The notes under the pieces were generated by a model. That model was given only the letters and a program-made list of their open reading frames with translations. It ran no database searches and was not told the DNA's origin. Shown in pieces: positions 1 through 10,158 of a stretch of 64,000 bases of DNA. Made by a program: the position numbers and the translations under genes. The DNA comes from Neisseria shayeganii 871 (GTDB taxonomy: Bacteria; Pseudomonadota; Gammaproteobacteria; Burkholderiales; Neisseriaceae). The stretch lies in NCBI RefSeq assembly GCF_000226875.1, contig NZ_JH164926.1:1621214-1685213 (forward strand). Direction: 5' to 3'. Position 1 is the stretch's first letter, and every line of letters starts with the position of its first letter.

Positions 1-110
1 CGTTCGTTCGTTCGTTCGTTCGTTCGTTCGTTCGTTCGTTCGTTCGTTCGTTCGTTCGTTCGTTCGTTCGTTCGTTCGTTCGTTCGTTCGTTCGTTCGTT
101 CGTTCGTTCG
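1..110. repeat. (CGTT)n tetranucleotide tract, about 27.5 copies
   Basis: Uninterrupted CGTT repeats run from the window edge to base 110, so the true copy number may be larger. On the minus strand the tract lies inside an open reading frame and reads as a repeating Glu-Arg-Thr-Asn peptide. Four is not a multiple of three, so gain or loss of one unit shifts the downstream frame. This is the classic layout of slipped-strand phase variation in Neisseriaceae restriction genes. The current copy number keeps the frame open at least to the window edge. Confidence 0.97.
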
Positions 111-3100
111 GCTGTTTCTATGCCGTCTGAAACGTCATACAAATCCATAGGGAAACATTGCCCTTTGGAAATCATTTCCAAGTCTGGAATTTCGTTGGTT
201 ATCAATGCGGAGAATTCTTTGGTTGCTCCGCGGCCTGTTACGGAAATAACGGCGTTGGTGTCGGACATAGATGCCCGCCCTTCAATCGGGAAAATTTGCG
301 GCATCTGGCCAACACGATGGTTCATCATTTTATCGTAATAAACAAACTGCTTAGAAAAAGGTCTATACATACCGATAGTTATTGCATTCGCATTAAATTT
401 TGCCAAAATGCCTTTTTCAACTTTGGGAATTAAACTACTTGACCAGCTGATTTTAGTTTCATCTCTTTCAATAAAATCATTAACATTGGGAGACAAACCG
501 TTACCAAGTGCCACTTGGAAACGTGTTACTTCTTGATTGTAGCAATCAGTCATTGCTTTCATGTTTTGTTCTAAATTTGAATGGGAAAAGTTATATACCC
601 AAGAGTCTCGATTTGTACCCAAGCCTAAAGAATAATTTTCAAAAATTGCAATCGCATCTTTATCTTTCTTATCTCCCAAGCTGATGTATTGGTCAAAATT
701 GGGGTCGCGCTGGTTGATCCAGTCGTTAAATTCGTCGGGCGTAATGGTTTGCCAGCCGTTTTGGGCGCTGATGCCGTTGATGCTGCCGTATTCTTGGATT
801 TTCTCCAGCTTTTGTTCGCGGCTTAGGTAGTCGCCGATGTCGTGAAAATAAATCTGCCCTTGTTTTTGGGATTCGGGATTTTTTACTAAAATGGAAATTG
901 CAATCGGTGCCCGGCTTCCCGAGCCAAAAATTTTACCTCCTTCTTTGCGCGAACGTTCACCTGATGTACGTTGATTTCCGCGCAAATGAAAGATATACAG
1001 GCTGGAAAATTCGTCTTGCAGGCATTTACGCAGGCCGTCCATTGAATTACTTTCAGCAAAACTTGCATTACTCACAAAGCCAATGATGCCTTTACCGCTT
1101 TTTTCCTGTATACGGTCGGATGCCCAGCGTATGGCACGGATATAGCTATCCATTAAATTTTTGGTTGATGTTGCTTTGGAATGCTCGGCATAAGTTGCAC
1201 GGATTCGACCGTCCAAATGCGGATAGTCGATATTGGCATTGTTGTCGTTGGCGCTTTCCTGCCCGGCGGAATACGGCGGATTGCCGATAATCACTCGGAT
1301 ATCCAATTCTTTCTGCCGTTTACGGCGTGCGCTGTTGTCCACCAGCAGTTCATTCAACATATCGCCTTTTTCGTACATTTGGAAAGTATCGGTCAGGCAG
1401 ATGCCGTTGAAGGGAAGGTAATCGGAGCCGTCCGAAATCTTGCCCGCATCATGGTCTTGCAAGATGCCGTGGTAGGTGGCTTCGATATTGATGGCGGCGA
1501 TGTAGTAGGCGAGCAATACGATTTCGTTGGCGTGGATTTCTCTTTGGTATTTTTCAGGTAGCCTGTTGGCGGGAATGATGCCGCTTTGCAGCAGACGGGT
1601 AATGAAGGTGCCTGTGCCGGTAAAGGGGTCGATAATGTGGACGTTTTCGTCTTGCAGACTGCTTGAAAATTCGCTTTGCAATACGTCTTCTACGCTGCGG
1701 ATAATGAAGTCAACCACTTCTACGGGGGTGTAAACAATGCCCAGCCGTTCGGTCATGCGCGGGAAGGCGTTGCGGAAGAATTTGTCGTATAGCTCGACGA
1801 TGATTTTTTGTTTGCCTTCGGCGGTTTCGATGCCGGAGGCGCGCAGTTGCACGCTTTGGTAAAACGATTCCAGCGTTTTGCGCTCTTTGTCCAGATGCTG
1901 CTCCTGCAATAAATCGACAATGCCCTGCATAGCGCGGCTCATGGGATTGTGTTCGGTAAAGCGGTAGTCGGAAAACAGGGCATCGAACACGGGCTTGGTA
2001 ATCAGGTGCTGCGCCAGCATTTCGATGATTTCTTCGTCGCTGATGGCGTTGTTCAAATCGTCGCGCAGTTCGGATCCGAATTGTTCAAATGCCTGCCGCT
2101 CTTTTTGATTGGCGGGGTTTTCCAATACGGTTCGGATGCGGTCGATATGGGTGTTGGCGATTTTGGCAATGTCGCCCGCCCAATCTTCCCAATGATGGCG
2201 GTTGCCGCATTTTTTGACGATTTTGGCGTATAGGGCGCGTTCGATTTCGCCGATTTCGAATTGGATGCTTTGCTGTTCGGGTATGGCGTGGCCGTCCGAA
2301 CTGCCGATGCCGTAACCCGCACGCCGCTCTTGCAGCGTTTTTTCAGCTTTGCTCTGCCGTTTCTGCTTGGGCTGCACGCTCTCGGCAATGGCGACGACTT
2401 CCATTTTCTGAGTATCGCGACCGTTGAATTCGAGCTTGTTGATCATGGCGTCGAAGCGGTCGTCGTGGGCGCGCAAGGCGTTGAGCACCTGCCAGACGAC
2501 TTTGTAGTTTTCATTTTTATCCAACGCTTCTTCGGCTGCGACATGGGCGGGAATGACCACGGGCAGAATCACATAGCCCTGCTTTTTGCCTTCGGCGCGG
2601 CGCATCACGCGACCGACGGACTGCACTACGTCCACTTGGGAATTGCGCGGTGTGAGAAACAGCACGGCGTCCAATGAGGGCACATCCACACCTTCGGAAA
2701 GGCAGCGCACATTGGAAAGAATGCGGCAGGTGTTTTCAGGCAGGCCGTCTGAAGCTTTGAGCCAATCGAGCCGGGCTTCTTTTTCGCCTGCACTCATGCC
2801 GCCGTCGACATGATCTGCCTGACAGATCATGGCCAATTGCGGCGGCAGTTTCAAATCGGGCTGCTCTTTGAGCCGGACTGCGCGCTCGCTTTGCTGATAG
2901 GCAGCCACCACAGCTTCAAAAGATTCGGCAATCAGCTTGGAGCTGACTTTGTGCTTGCCACCTTTGTATTCTTTTTCAATAACTTGGCAGAAGGCTACAG
3001 CACGCTGCATGGGGTGGTAGCCGTCGTCGCCCGAAAGTCCGTATTTGGAAAGCGCTTTCCAGCAGCCGACGATTTTAGCCGCATCGTCTACCTTGATTTC

Positions 3101-4429
3101 ATTGTTTCCACCTGCCAGCAAGCCCTGCAAACGGCGGTTGATATGGGCTTCTTCAATGGCCAAGACAATGACTTTGTAGTCTACCAGCAGCCCGTCTGAA
3201 ACAGCTTCTGAGAAAGTCAAAACGAAAAATTCTTTGCCGTAATGGGTTTCGTCGTCCATCGAATACAGCGCCACACCTTCGGTGGCTTTGGCCGCTTCGC
3301 CGAAAATGCGCGGTGTGGCGGTCATATACAGGCGTTTTGCACCTTTGATGTAATCGGCATCGTGTATGCGCACAAAGGCGGATTCGTCGTCGCCCTCCCA
3401 AGTGGCACCGGTGGTACGGTGGGCTTCGTCGCAGATAATCAGGTCGAATTCGGGCAAACCGTATTGCTGTTGCGCCTGATGAATCACATCGATGGAATGG
3501 TAGGTGGAAAAAACGACGGTCATGGCATCGCCGCCGTTACGCCGCTCGGTAACGGTAAGGGCTTGTGCCAGGCTTTTGGGTTGGGTGGTGGCGGGAAACT
3601 GCAAATCGCTGGTTGTCACCAGCACGCGGTCGTCTTCGCTTTTTTTGTCTTTTTTACCGACATCGCTGTCGGAGCAGACGGCAAAGCTGTTGAGCGGGGT
3701 TTCGCTGTCTTGCGTCCATTCGCGCAGGGTTTGGCTGAGCAGCGACAGGCTGGGGACGAGAAACAGCACGCGTTTGCCTGTTCCGGCCATCGTTTCCGCT
3801 ATTTTCAGCGCGGTAAAGGTTTTACCGGTGCCGCAGGCCATAATCAGTTTGCCGCGTTCTTCGCCGCCGTTAAAGCGGGTTTGTACGCTTTTGAGGGCGC
3901 GCTGTTGGTGTGGACGCAAGCCTTTTTTCGCTTTTAAAACGGGTTGTTCGTCAATGCTGAAACGAGACCAGTCGATTTGGCTGTTTTCCAAATCGGCCAG
4001 GTTGATCACGGCAACGGGAATCTGCTGGCCGGGCAAGGCTGCACGGGCGTTTTGCGACCATTTGTCGGTGGTAGTGACAATGATGCGGTAGCTGAAATGG
4101 CTTTTACCGGAAGCAGTGAAAAAACTGTCGATGTCTGCTTTTTGAATGGTTTTTTCCGGAGCATGGTTTTTGCATTGAATTGCATGGAACTCGCCTGCTT
4201 GGGTAGTGGCGACCAAATCAATGCCGGTATCGGTTTTACTGTTTAACCCCAGTGATTCAAAATGCTCTTGCACCCACTCGGCATAGGTCTGCACTTTGGC
4301 ATATTGGCTACGGTAGTAAGGTTCGTGCTCAAAATAACGAATCATCAGCTTCTCAAAAGCCGTGCCTTTATCGCGTTCGGTTTGAGTCAGCTCGCGAAAT
4401 TGGGAGAGAAGAGTTTGTAGTGCAGACAT
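1..4429 (-). CDS. Type ISP-like restriction-modification enzyme (nuclease-helicase-methyltransferase), partial
   Basis: Single-chain restriction-modification enzyme that would cleave unmodified DNA after ATP-driven translocation and methylate adenine in its own sites. The frame is open for 1,476 codons and leaves the window still coding. Domains in order: Mrr-like nuclease (D71, then Q85-C-K87), SF2 helicase (Walker A ACGTGKT near 198-204, DEAH near 331), N6-adenine methyltransferase (DPFTGTG near 933 and NPPY near 1048), then a presumed target-recognition region. ATG at 4429 is the first good start. After about residue 1,440 the chain enters an ERTN repeat encoded by the CGTT tract, which makes the remaining C-terminus phase-variable. 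The LlaGI/LlaBIII family has this architecture. The recognition sequence cannot be read from the DNA. Confidence 0.9.
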   Translation of the reverse strand, partial: MSALQTLLSQFRELTQTERDKGTAFEKLMIRYFEHEPYYRSQYAKVQTYAEWVQEHFESLGLNSKTDTGIDLVATTQAGEFHAIQCKNHAPEKTIQKADIDSFFTASGKSHFSYRIIVTTTDKWSQNARAALPGQQIPVAVINLADLENSQIDWSRFSIDEQPVLKAKKGLRPHQQRALKSVQTRFNGGEERGKLIMACGTGKTFTALKIAETMAGTGKRVLFLVPSLSLLSQTLREWTQDSETPLNSFAVCSDSDVGKKDKKSEDDRVLVTTSDLQFPATTQPKSLAQALTVTERRNGGDAMTVVFSTYHSIDVIHQAQQQYGLPEFDLIICDEAHRTTGATWEGDDESAFVRIHDADYIKGAKRLYMTATPRIFGEAAKATEGVALYSMDDETHYGKEFFVLTFSEAVSDGLLVDYKVIVLAIEEAHINRRLQGLLAGGNNEIKVDDAAKIVGCWKALSKYGLSGDDGYHPMQRAVAFCQVIEKEYKGGKHKVSSKLIAESFEAVVAAYQQSERAVRLKEQPDLKLPPQLAMICQADHVDGGMSAGEKEARLDWLKASDGLPENTCRILSNVRCLSEGVDVPSLDAVLFLTPRNSQVDVVQSVGRVMRRAEGKKQGYVILPVVIPAHVAAEEALDKNENYKVVWQVLNALRAHDDRFDAMINKLEFNGRDTQKMEVVAIAESVQPKQKRQSKAEKTLQERRAGYGIGSSDGHAIPEQQSIQFEIGEIERALYAKIVKKCGNRHHWEDWAGDIAKIANTHIDRIRTVLENPANQKERQAFEQFGSELRDDLNNAISDEEIIEMLAQHLITKPVFDALFSDYRFTEHNPMSRAMQGIVDLLQEQHLDKERKTLESFYQSVQLRASGIETAEGKQKIIVELYDKFFRNAFPRMTERLGIVYTPVEVVDFIIRSVEDVLQSEFSSSLQDENVHIIDPFTGTGTFITRLLQSGIIPANRLPEKYQREIHANEIVLLAYYIAAINIEATYHGILQDHDAGKISDGSDYLPFNGICLTDTFQMYEKGDMLNELLVDNSARRKRQKELDIRVIIGNPPYSAGQESANDNNANIDYPHLDGRIRATYAEHSKATSTKNLMDSYIRAIRWASDRIQEKSGKGIIGFVSNASFAESNSMDGLRKCLQDEFSSLYIFHLRGNQRTSGERSRKEGGKIFGSGSRAPIAISILVKNPESQKQGQIYFHDIGDYLSREQKLEKIQEYGSINGISAQNGWQTITPDEFNDWINQRDPNFDQYISLGDKKDKDAIAIFENYSLGLGTNRDSWVYNFSHSNLEQNMKAMTDCYNQEVTRFQVALGNGLSPNVNDFIERDETKISWSSSLIPKVEKGILAKFNANAITIGMYRPFSKQFVYYDKMMNHRVGQMPQIFPIEGRASMSDTNAVISVTGRGATKEFSALITNEIPDLEMISKGQCFPMDLYDVSDGIETAERTNERTNERTNERTNERTNERTNERTNERTNERTN
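120..131 (+). other. Neisseria-dialect DNA uptake sequence inside the R-M gene
   Basis: The bases ATGCCGTCTGAA match the Neisseria AT-DUS exactly, nine bases from the CGTT tract. A second GCCGTCTGAA core lies near 2744-2753 in the same gene. Elsewhere in the window the Eikenella-type AGGCTACCTGAA dominates, although one copy (near 1553) is also in this gene. This suggests exchange with Neisseria. Confidence 0.8.
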
Positions 4430-4472
4430 CATCGATTTCGGCATTCAGAAAAATTTAGTTCATATTAACAAT

Positions 4473-4511
4473 AGGCTACCTGAAAGCAGCAACACCGCTT
4501 TCAGGTAGCCT
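4473..4511 (-). terminator. Inverted DUS pair, terminator of ettA
   Basis: AGGCTACCTGAAAGC and its exact reverse complement form a 15-bp stem just past the ettA stop codon. Paired uptake sequences commonly double as intrinsic terminators in this family. It also separates ettA from the R-M gene downstream. Confidence 0.75.
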
Positions 4512-4528
4512 GTTCCTTAGAATCCATC

Positions 4529-6202
<1,674 letters not shown>

Positions 6203-6385
6203 GGGGTATGTCTTTCTGAGGAAATTCCGATGAAGCGGAGCCGTATCAAAATAAGGCTCCTGCTGCGGCAAACGCGCTGCGTTGCCACACAAACGACCGC
6301 ATTTTAAACGATTTCCTGCTTTCAGGTAGCCTCAAAACTCAGCAATCTGGGGTAAAATGCCGCCTTTTCCTGCCCGGCTGCCGCC

Positions 6386-7027
6386 ATGATTGCTTCCCTG
6401 ATCGACTTCATCCTGCACATCGACCAACACTTGGCCGTATTGTCCGCCGATTACGGCGCGTGGATTTACGCCATTCTGTTTCTCATCGTGTTTTGCGAAA
6501 CCGGGCTGGTGGTCACGCCCTTTCTGCCCGGCGATTCGCTGCTGTTTGCCGCCGGCGCCATTGCGGCGCTGGGCGGCATGAACATCCACCTGATGGTGCT
6601 GTTGCTGCTGGCCGCGGCCATTCTCGGCGACGCGGTGAATTTCGCCGTCGGCAAATACTTCGGCAAAAAGCTGTTTGCCAACCCCGATTCCAAAGTCTTC
6701 AAGCGCAGCTATCTGGAAAAAACCCACGCCTTTTACGAAAAATACGGCGGCAAAACCATCATCCTCGCCCGCTTCGTGCCGATTGTGCGCACCTTCGCCC
6801 CCTTCGTGGCCGGCATGGGCAATATGCACTACGGCCGCTTTATCCGCTACAACATCATCGGCGCCGTGCTGTGGGTGTGCCTCTTATCGTATGCCGGCTA
6901 TTACTTCGGCACCCTGCCGCTGGTGAAAGACAATTTCGGCCTGGTGGTGGTGGCCATCATCGTGGTGTCGGTGCTGCCGATGGTGTTTGAAATCGCCAAA
7001 GCCAAATTCGGCAAAGCCGCCGACTGA
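6386..7027 (+). CDS. DedA-family membrane protein
   Basis: Inner-membrane protein of the DedA/SNARE-associated (VTT) family, implicated in undecaprenyl-phosphate or phospholipid flipping and membrane homeostasis. The 213-aa length is typical. The family motif is visible as FCETGLVVTPFLPGDSLLF near residues 36-55, with a glycine-rich re-entrant region and a second half carrying ARFVPIVRTFAPFVAG. About five hydrophobic segments are evident. The gene lies 17 bp before holB, so the two may be co-transcribed. Which DedA subtype it is cannot be settled by eye. Confidence 0.9.
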   Translation: MIASLIDFILHIDQHLAVLSADYGAWIYAILFLIVFCETGLVVTPFLPGDSLLFAAGAIAALGGMNIHLMVLLLLAAAILGDAVNFAVGKYFGKKLFANPDSKVFKRSYLEKTHAFYEKYGGKTIILARFVPIVRTFAPFVAGMGNMHYGRFIRYNIIGAVLWVCLLSYAGYYFGTLPLVKDNFGLVVVAIIVVSVLPMVFEIAKAKFGKAAD

Positions 7028-7044
7028 TGTTCAGGTAGCCCGCA

Positions 7045-8043
7045 ATGATTTACCCCTGGCATCAAGACGCTTGGCAACAGCTGGCCGAACATTGGGCGCA
7101 ACGCCCCAACGCCTGGCTCCTCACCGGCAAACGCGACACCGGCAAAACCGCTTTCGCCCGCCACCTGGCACAGGCCCTGTTGTGCGAAACAACGCAGCCC
7201 GGCCAACAGCCTTGCGGCCAATGCCCCTCCTGCCACCTGTTCGCCCAAGGCAGCCACCCCGACTATTACGAACTCAGCCCCGAGTTGCCCGAAGAAGGCG
7301 AGTCCGGCCGCAAGCTCTTGCAAATCAAAATCGACGCCGTGCGCGCCGTAATGGAGCCCCTGCTGCAAAGTTCGCTGCGCGGCGGCTTGCGCGTGGTACT
7401 GATCCACCCTGCCGAGAGCATGAACCTGCAGGCCGCCAACGCCCTGCTCAAAATGCTGGAAGAGCCGCCCGCAGCCGTGGTGTTCCTGTTGGTGTCGCAC
7501 AATAAAGACCGCCTGCTGCCCACCATCAAAAGCCGCTGCCGCCAGCTCCTGCTGCCCCCGCCCGCGCCCGAAACCGCTTTGGGCTACCTGAAAACCGCCC
7601 ACCCCGAAGCGGCCAACCAAGCCGAAGCCCTGCTGGCCTTCCACAGCGGCGCGCCCCTGTTTGCGCACGACGCCGGGCAGGAACAGATGCGCGACGCCCT
7701 GTGCCGCCTGCTCGCCGCCCCGCGCCTGCTCGCCATCCTCGACTACGCCGCCGAATTCGACAAACACAAATGGCCGCTGGCGCTGTTTCTCGACTGGCTG
7801 CACAAATGGCTGGCCGACACCGCCCTGGCCCAACAAAACCTGCCGCCGCTGTATTATCCGCAACACGCCGACGCCCTGCGCCAAACCGCAGCGCGCACCC
7901 GCCCCGAACGCCTCTTCCGCCTCACCGCAGCGCTCAACCGTCTCAGCCCTTACGGACGGCATACCTTAAGTGTTAAAATGCAGCTCGAATTTCTGCTCAC
8001 CGAATACCTGGCCTTCTGGCAAAACAAAGCGAACACACTATGA
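7045..8043 (+). CDS. holB: DNA polymerase III delta' subunit
   Basis: Component of the clamp loader that opens and loads the beta clamp. The 332-aa protein has a P-loop-like GKRDTGKT near residues 27-34, a zinc module with CGQCPSC near 56-62, and the SRC motif (KSRCRQ) carrying the arginine finger. Its ATG follows a DUS fragment. The TGA stop overlaps the pilZ start (ATGA), so holB and pilZ are translationally coupled, as in other Neisseriaceae. Confidence 0.93.
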   Translation: MIYPWHQDAWQQLAEHWAQRPNAWLLTGKRDTGKTAFARHLAQALLCETTQPGQQPCGQCPSCHLFAQGSHPDYYELSPELPEEGESGRKLLQIKIDAVRAVMEPLLQSSLRGGLRVVLIHPAESMNLQAANALLKMLEEPPAAVVFLLVSHNKDRLLPTIKSRCRQLLLPPPAPETALGYLKTAHPEAANQAEALLAFHSGAPLFAHDAGQEQMRDALCRLLAAPRLLAILDYAAEFDKHKWPLALFLDWLHKWLADTALAQQNLPPLYYPQHADALRQTAARTRPERLFRLTAALNRLSPYGRHTLSVKMQLEFLLTEYLAFWQNKANTL

Positions 8044-8396
8044 ACCTCCCCGACGACGCCCCCGGCAGAATGCTCATCATCAGCCTGAAAGACAAACCCA
8101 GCGCCTACTACAGCTATATGCCCTTTTTCGAACAAGGCGGCTTTTTCGTGCCCACCGCCGATGCGTTTGAAATGGGCGAAGAAGTGCTGCTGGTGATGGA
8201 GCTGCTCGATTACCCGGAAAAATTCTTCCTGCGCACCCGCGTCGGCTGGCTCAACCCCAGCCGCACCAGCAACGGCCAGCCGCAAGGCATCGGCCTCGTG
8301 CTCGGCGACGACGAAAGCGCCGTTGCCTGCCGCCAATACATCGAAGAACAACTTCCCGGCCTGCTGCATTCCGACCGCGCCACCTACACCATGTAG
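8040..8396 (+). CDS. pilZ: Type IV pilus assembly protein PilZ
   Basis: Small 118-aa cytosolic PilZ-domain protein needed for type IV pilus biogenesis, acting with PilF/PilB-type ATPases. It shows the opening PGRMLIISLKDK and the central GWLNP region, but lacks the RxxxR and DxSxxG residues that bind cyclic-di-GMP, as expected for true PilZ orthologues. It overlaps holB by 4 bp. An inverted DUS pair lies 20 bp after the stop. Confidence 0.93.
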   Translation: MNLPDDAPGRMLIISLKDKPSAYYSYMPFFEQGGFFVPTADAFEMGEEVLLVMELLDYPEKFFLRTRVGWLNPSRTSNGQPQGIGLVLGDDESAVACRQYIEEQLPGLLHSDRATYTM

Positions 8397-8415
8397 GCCA
8401 ACCCTCCGCCCGATC

Positions 8416-8452
8416 AGGCTACCTGAAAGCCGCCCCGCTTTTCAGGTAGCCT
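8416..8452 (+). terminator. Inverted DUS pair behind holB-pilZ
   Basis: AGGCTACCTGAAA and TTTCAGGTAGCCT face each other across an 11-base spacer, 20 bp after the pilZ stop. The right arm ends just before a possible upstream ATG of the tatD-like gene. Confidence 0.7.
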
Positions 8453-8476
8453 GAAATGCCTTCCCTATCTTGCCCT

Positions 8477-9244
8477 ATGCTGATCGATTCCCACTGCCAC
8501 CTCAATTTTTCCGGCCTGGCCGAACGCCTGCCCGAAGTGCTCGACAATATGGCCGCCGCCGGCGTCGGCAAAGCGCTGGCCATCAGCGTCAGCCGCCGAA
8601 GTTTCGACGAAATCCACGCCATCGCCCAAGCCCACGACCGCATTTACGCCACCGTGGGCATCCACCCCGACGACCCCGACACCCCCGAATTCAGCCTGGC
8701 CGAATTGCTTGAACGCGCCGCCCTGCCCAAAGTGGTGGGCATCGGCGAAACCGGGCTCGACTACCATTGGTGCAAAGGCGATCTGGCCTGGCAGCACCGC
8801 CGCTTTATCTGCCACATCCAAGCCGCCAACCAAAGCGGCCTGCCGCTGATCGTGCACACCCGCGACGCCGCCGACGACACCATGCGCCTGTTGCGCGAAG
8901 AAAACGCCCACGCCGGCGTCATCCACTGTTTCACCGAAGACGTGCGCGTGGCCAAGCTGGCGCTGGACTTGGGCTTTTACATTTCCTTCTCCGGCATCGT
9001 CACCTTCAAAAACGCCGCCGCCATTCAGGAAGCCGCCCGCTATGTGCCGCTCGACCGCCTGCTGGTGGAAACCGACGCCCCCTTCCTCGCTCCCGTGCCC
9101 AAACGCGGCAAACCGAACGAGCCGGCCTATGTGCGCCACACCGCCGAATTCATCGCCCAACTGCGCGGCGAGCCTTTCGAGCAGATTGCCCAAGCCAGCA
9201 CCGACAATTTCTATCGCCTGTTTGCCAAGGTGCCGCGCCATTAA
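8477..9244 (+). CDS. TatD-family metal-dependent hydrolase (YcfH-like DNase)
   Basis: Metal-dependent deoxyribonuclease of the TatD/YcfH TIM-barrel family, thought to act in DNA repair and turnover. The N-terminal MLIDSHCHL gives the first metal-binding histidines. Further family motifs are VGIGETGLDYH (catalytic Glu), PLIVHTRDA, GVIHCFTED and LLVETDAPFLAPVP. I chose ATG 8477 because family members begin at MLIDSHCHL; the ATG at 8456 sits inside the DUS terminator. The 255-aa length is normal. Confidence 0.9.
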   Translation: MLIDSHCHLNFSGLAERLPEVLDNMAAAGVGKALAISVSRRSFDEIHAIAQAHDRIYATVGIHPDDPDTPEFSLAELLERAALPKVVGIGETGLDYHWCKGDLAWQHRRFICHIQAANQSGLPLIVHTRDAADDTMRLLREENAHAGVIHCFTEDVRVAKLALDLGFYISFSGIVTFKNAAAIQEAARYVPLDRLLVETDAPFLAPVPKRGKPNEPAYVRHTAEFIAQLRGEPFEQIAQASTDNFYRLFAKVPRH

Positions 9245-9293
9245 AAGCCGTTCCATAGGCAGCATGGGCGCAGCCGCCGGTTTCAGGTAGCCT

Positions 9294-9436
9294 GAGACCT
9301 TTGCAAAACCCCCAGATGTGGATGCAGTTCAAGGCGTAGCAGCGCAGCGAACGCAGACATATCATATAGATAGGCAAGTGAGCGAGCAGCGCGCAACGCA
9401 GAAATGCGCCGCAGATGGGGGTTTTGCAAAGGTCTC
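9294..9436. mobile_element. 143-bp MITE-like element inserted in a DUS
   Basis: Terminal inverted repeats GAGACCTTTGCAAAACCCCC face each other at both ends (about 21 bp perfect). They resemble the ends of IS5-group elements from Neisseria. The 143-bp interior has no gene. Both flanks read AGCCT, consistent with a 5-bp target duplication. Removing one copy restores CAGGTAGCCTGAA, so the insertion split an uptake sequence. Confidence 0.75.
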
Positions 9437-9540
9437 AGCCTGAACCCTTTGCCAGCCTCCATCTCCGGCAGACAAATTGAAATCCGCCGCCCCGCCCCGA
9501 TATGGCGCCCATCCCTGTTTCCGATTTCAGAAAGCACACC

Positions 9541-10074
9541 ATGCAACAATTCGACGGCACCACCATTGTTTCCGTCCGCCGCGGCCAACAGGTTGCCATC
9601 GGCGGCGACGGCCAAGTCAGCCTGGGCAACACCATTGTCAAAGCCACCGCGCGCAAAGTGCGCAAACTGCACCACAACACCGTTTTGGCCGGTTTTGCCG
9701 GCGGCACCGCCGATGCCTTCACCCTGATCGAGCTGTTTGAAGCCAAACTGCAGAAACACCAAGGCCGGCTCACCGTGGCCGCCATCGAGCTGGCCAAAGA
9801 ATGGCGCACCGACCGCGCCCTACGCCGCTTGGAAGCCATGTTGATTGTGGCCGACAAAAACAGCACCCTCATCATCACCGGCAACGGCGATGTGCTGGAG
9901 CCGGAAGGCGGCATCGCCGCCATCGGCAGCGGCGGCTCTTTCGCCCAAGCCGCCGCCCGCGCCCTGATGGAAAACACCGAGCTGCCGCCGGAAACCGTGG
10001 TGAAAAAAGCGCTGGAAATCGCCGGCGACATCTGCGTGTACACCAACGACCGCCACACCATCGAAACCCTGTAA
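9541..10074 (+). CDS. hslV: ATP-dependent protease peptidase subunit HslV
   Basis: Proteasome-like threonine peptidase that forms the proteolytic core of HslUV. The chain begins MQQFDGTTIVSVRR; mature HslV starts at the Thr of TTIVSVRR, so a six-residue propeptide would be removed. GGDGQVSLG and the GSGG segment are also typical. The 177-aa length matches the family. ATG 9541 was preferred over an upstream ATG that adds unrelated sequence. The partner ATPase gene hslU is not next to it and is not in this window. Confidence 0.95.
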   Translation: MQQFDGTTIVSVRRGQQVAIGGDGQVSLGNTIVKATARKVRKLHHNTVLAGFAGGTADAFTLIELFEAKLQKHQGRLTVAAIELAKEWRTDRALRRLEAMLIVADKNSTLIITGNGDVLEPEGGIAAIGSGGSFAQAAARALMENTELPPETVVKKALEIAGDICVYTNDRHTIETL

Positions 10075-10091
10075 ACCGCCGTACCGAACCG

Positions 10092-10126
10092 AAACAGGCT
10101 ACCTGAAAGTTTCAGGTAGCCTGTTT
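10092..10126. terminator. Inverted DUS pair between hslV and the aldehyde dehydrogenase gene
   Basis: A near-continuous palindrome (AAACAGGCTACCTGAAA, one base, then its complement) lies between two convergent genes. It can terminate both. Confidence 0.8.
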
Positions 10127-10158
10127 GGCTTTATGCGATTAACGGTTGAGATTTAGGT

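Noticed and set aside
1..110. CGTT tract as a sequencing or assembly artefact
   Set aside because: It is in frame with a long coding sequence and fits known phase-variation tracts; only the exact copy number is doubtful because it touches the window edge.
2810..3937. Plus-strand open frames within the restriction gene
   Set aside because: They overlap a continuous minus-strand frame with clear enzyme motifs and show no protein features.
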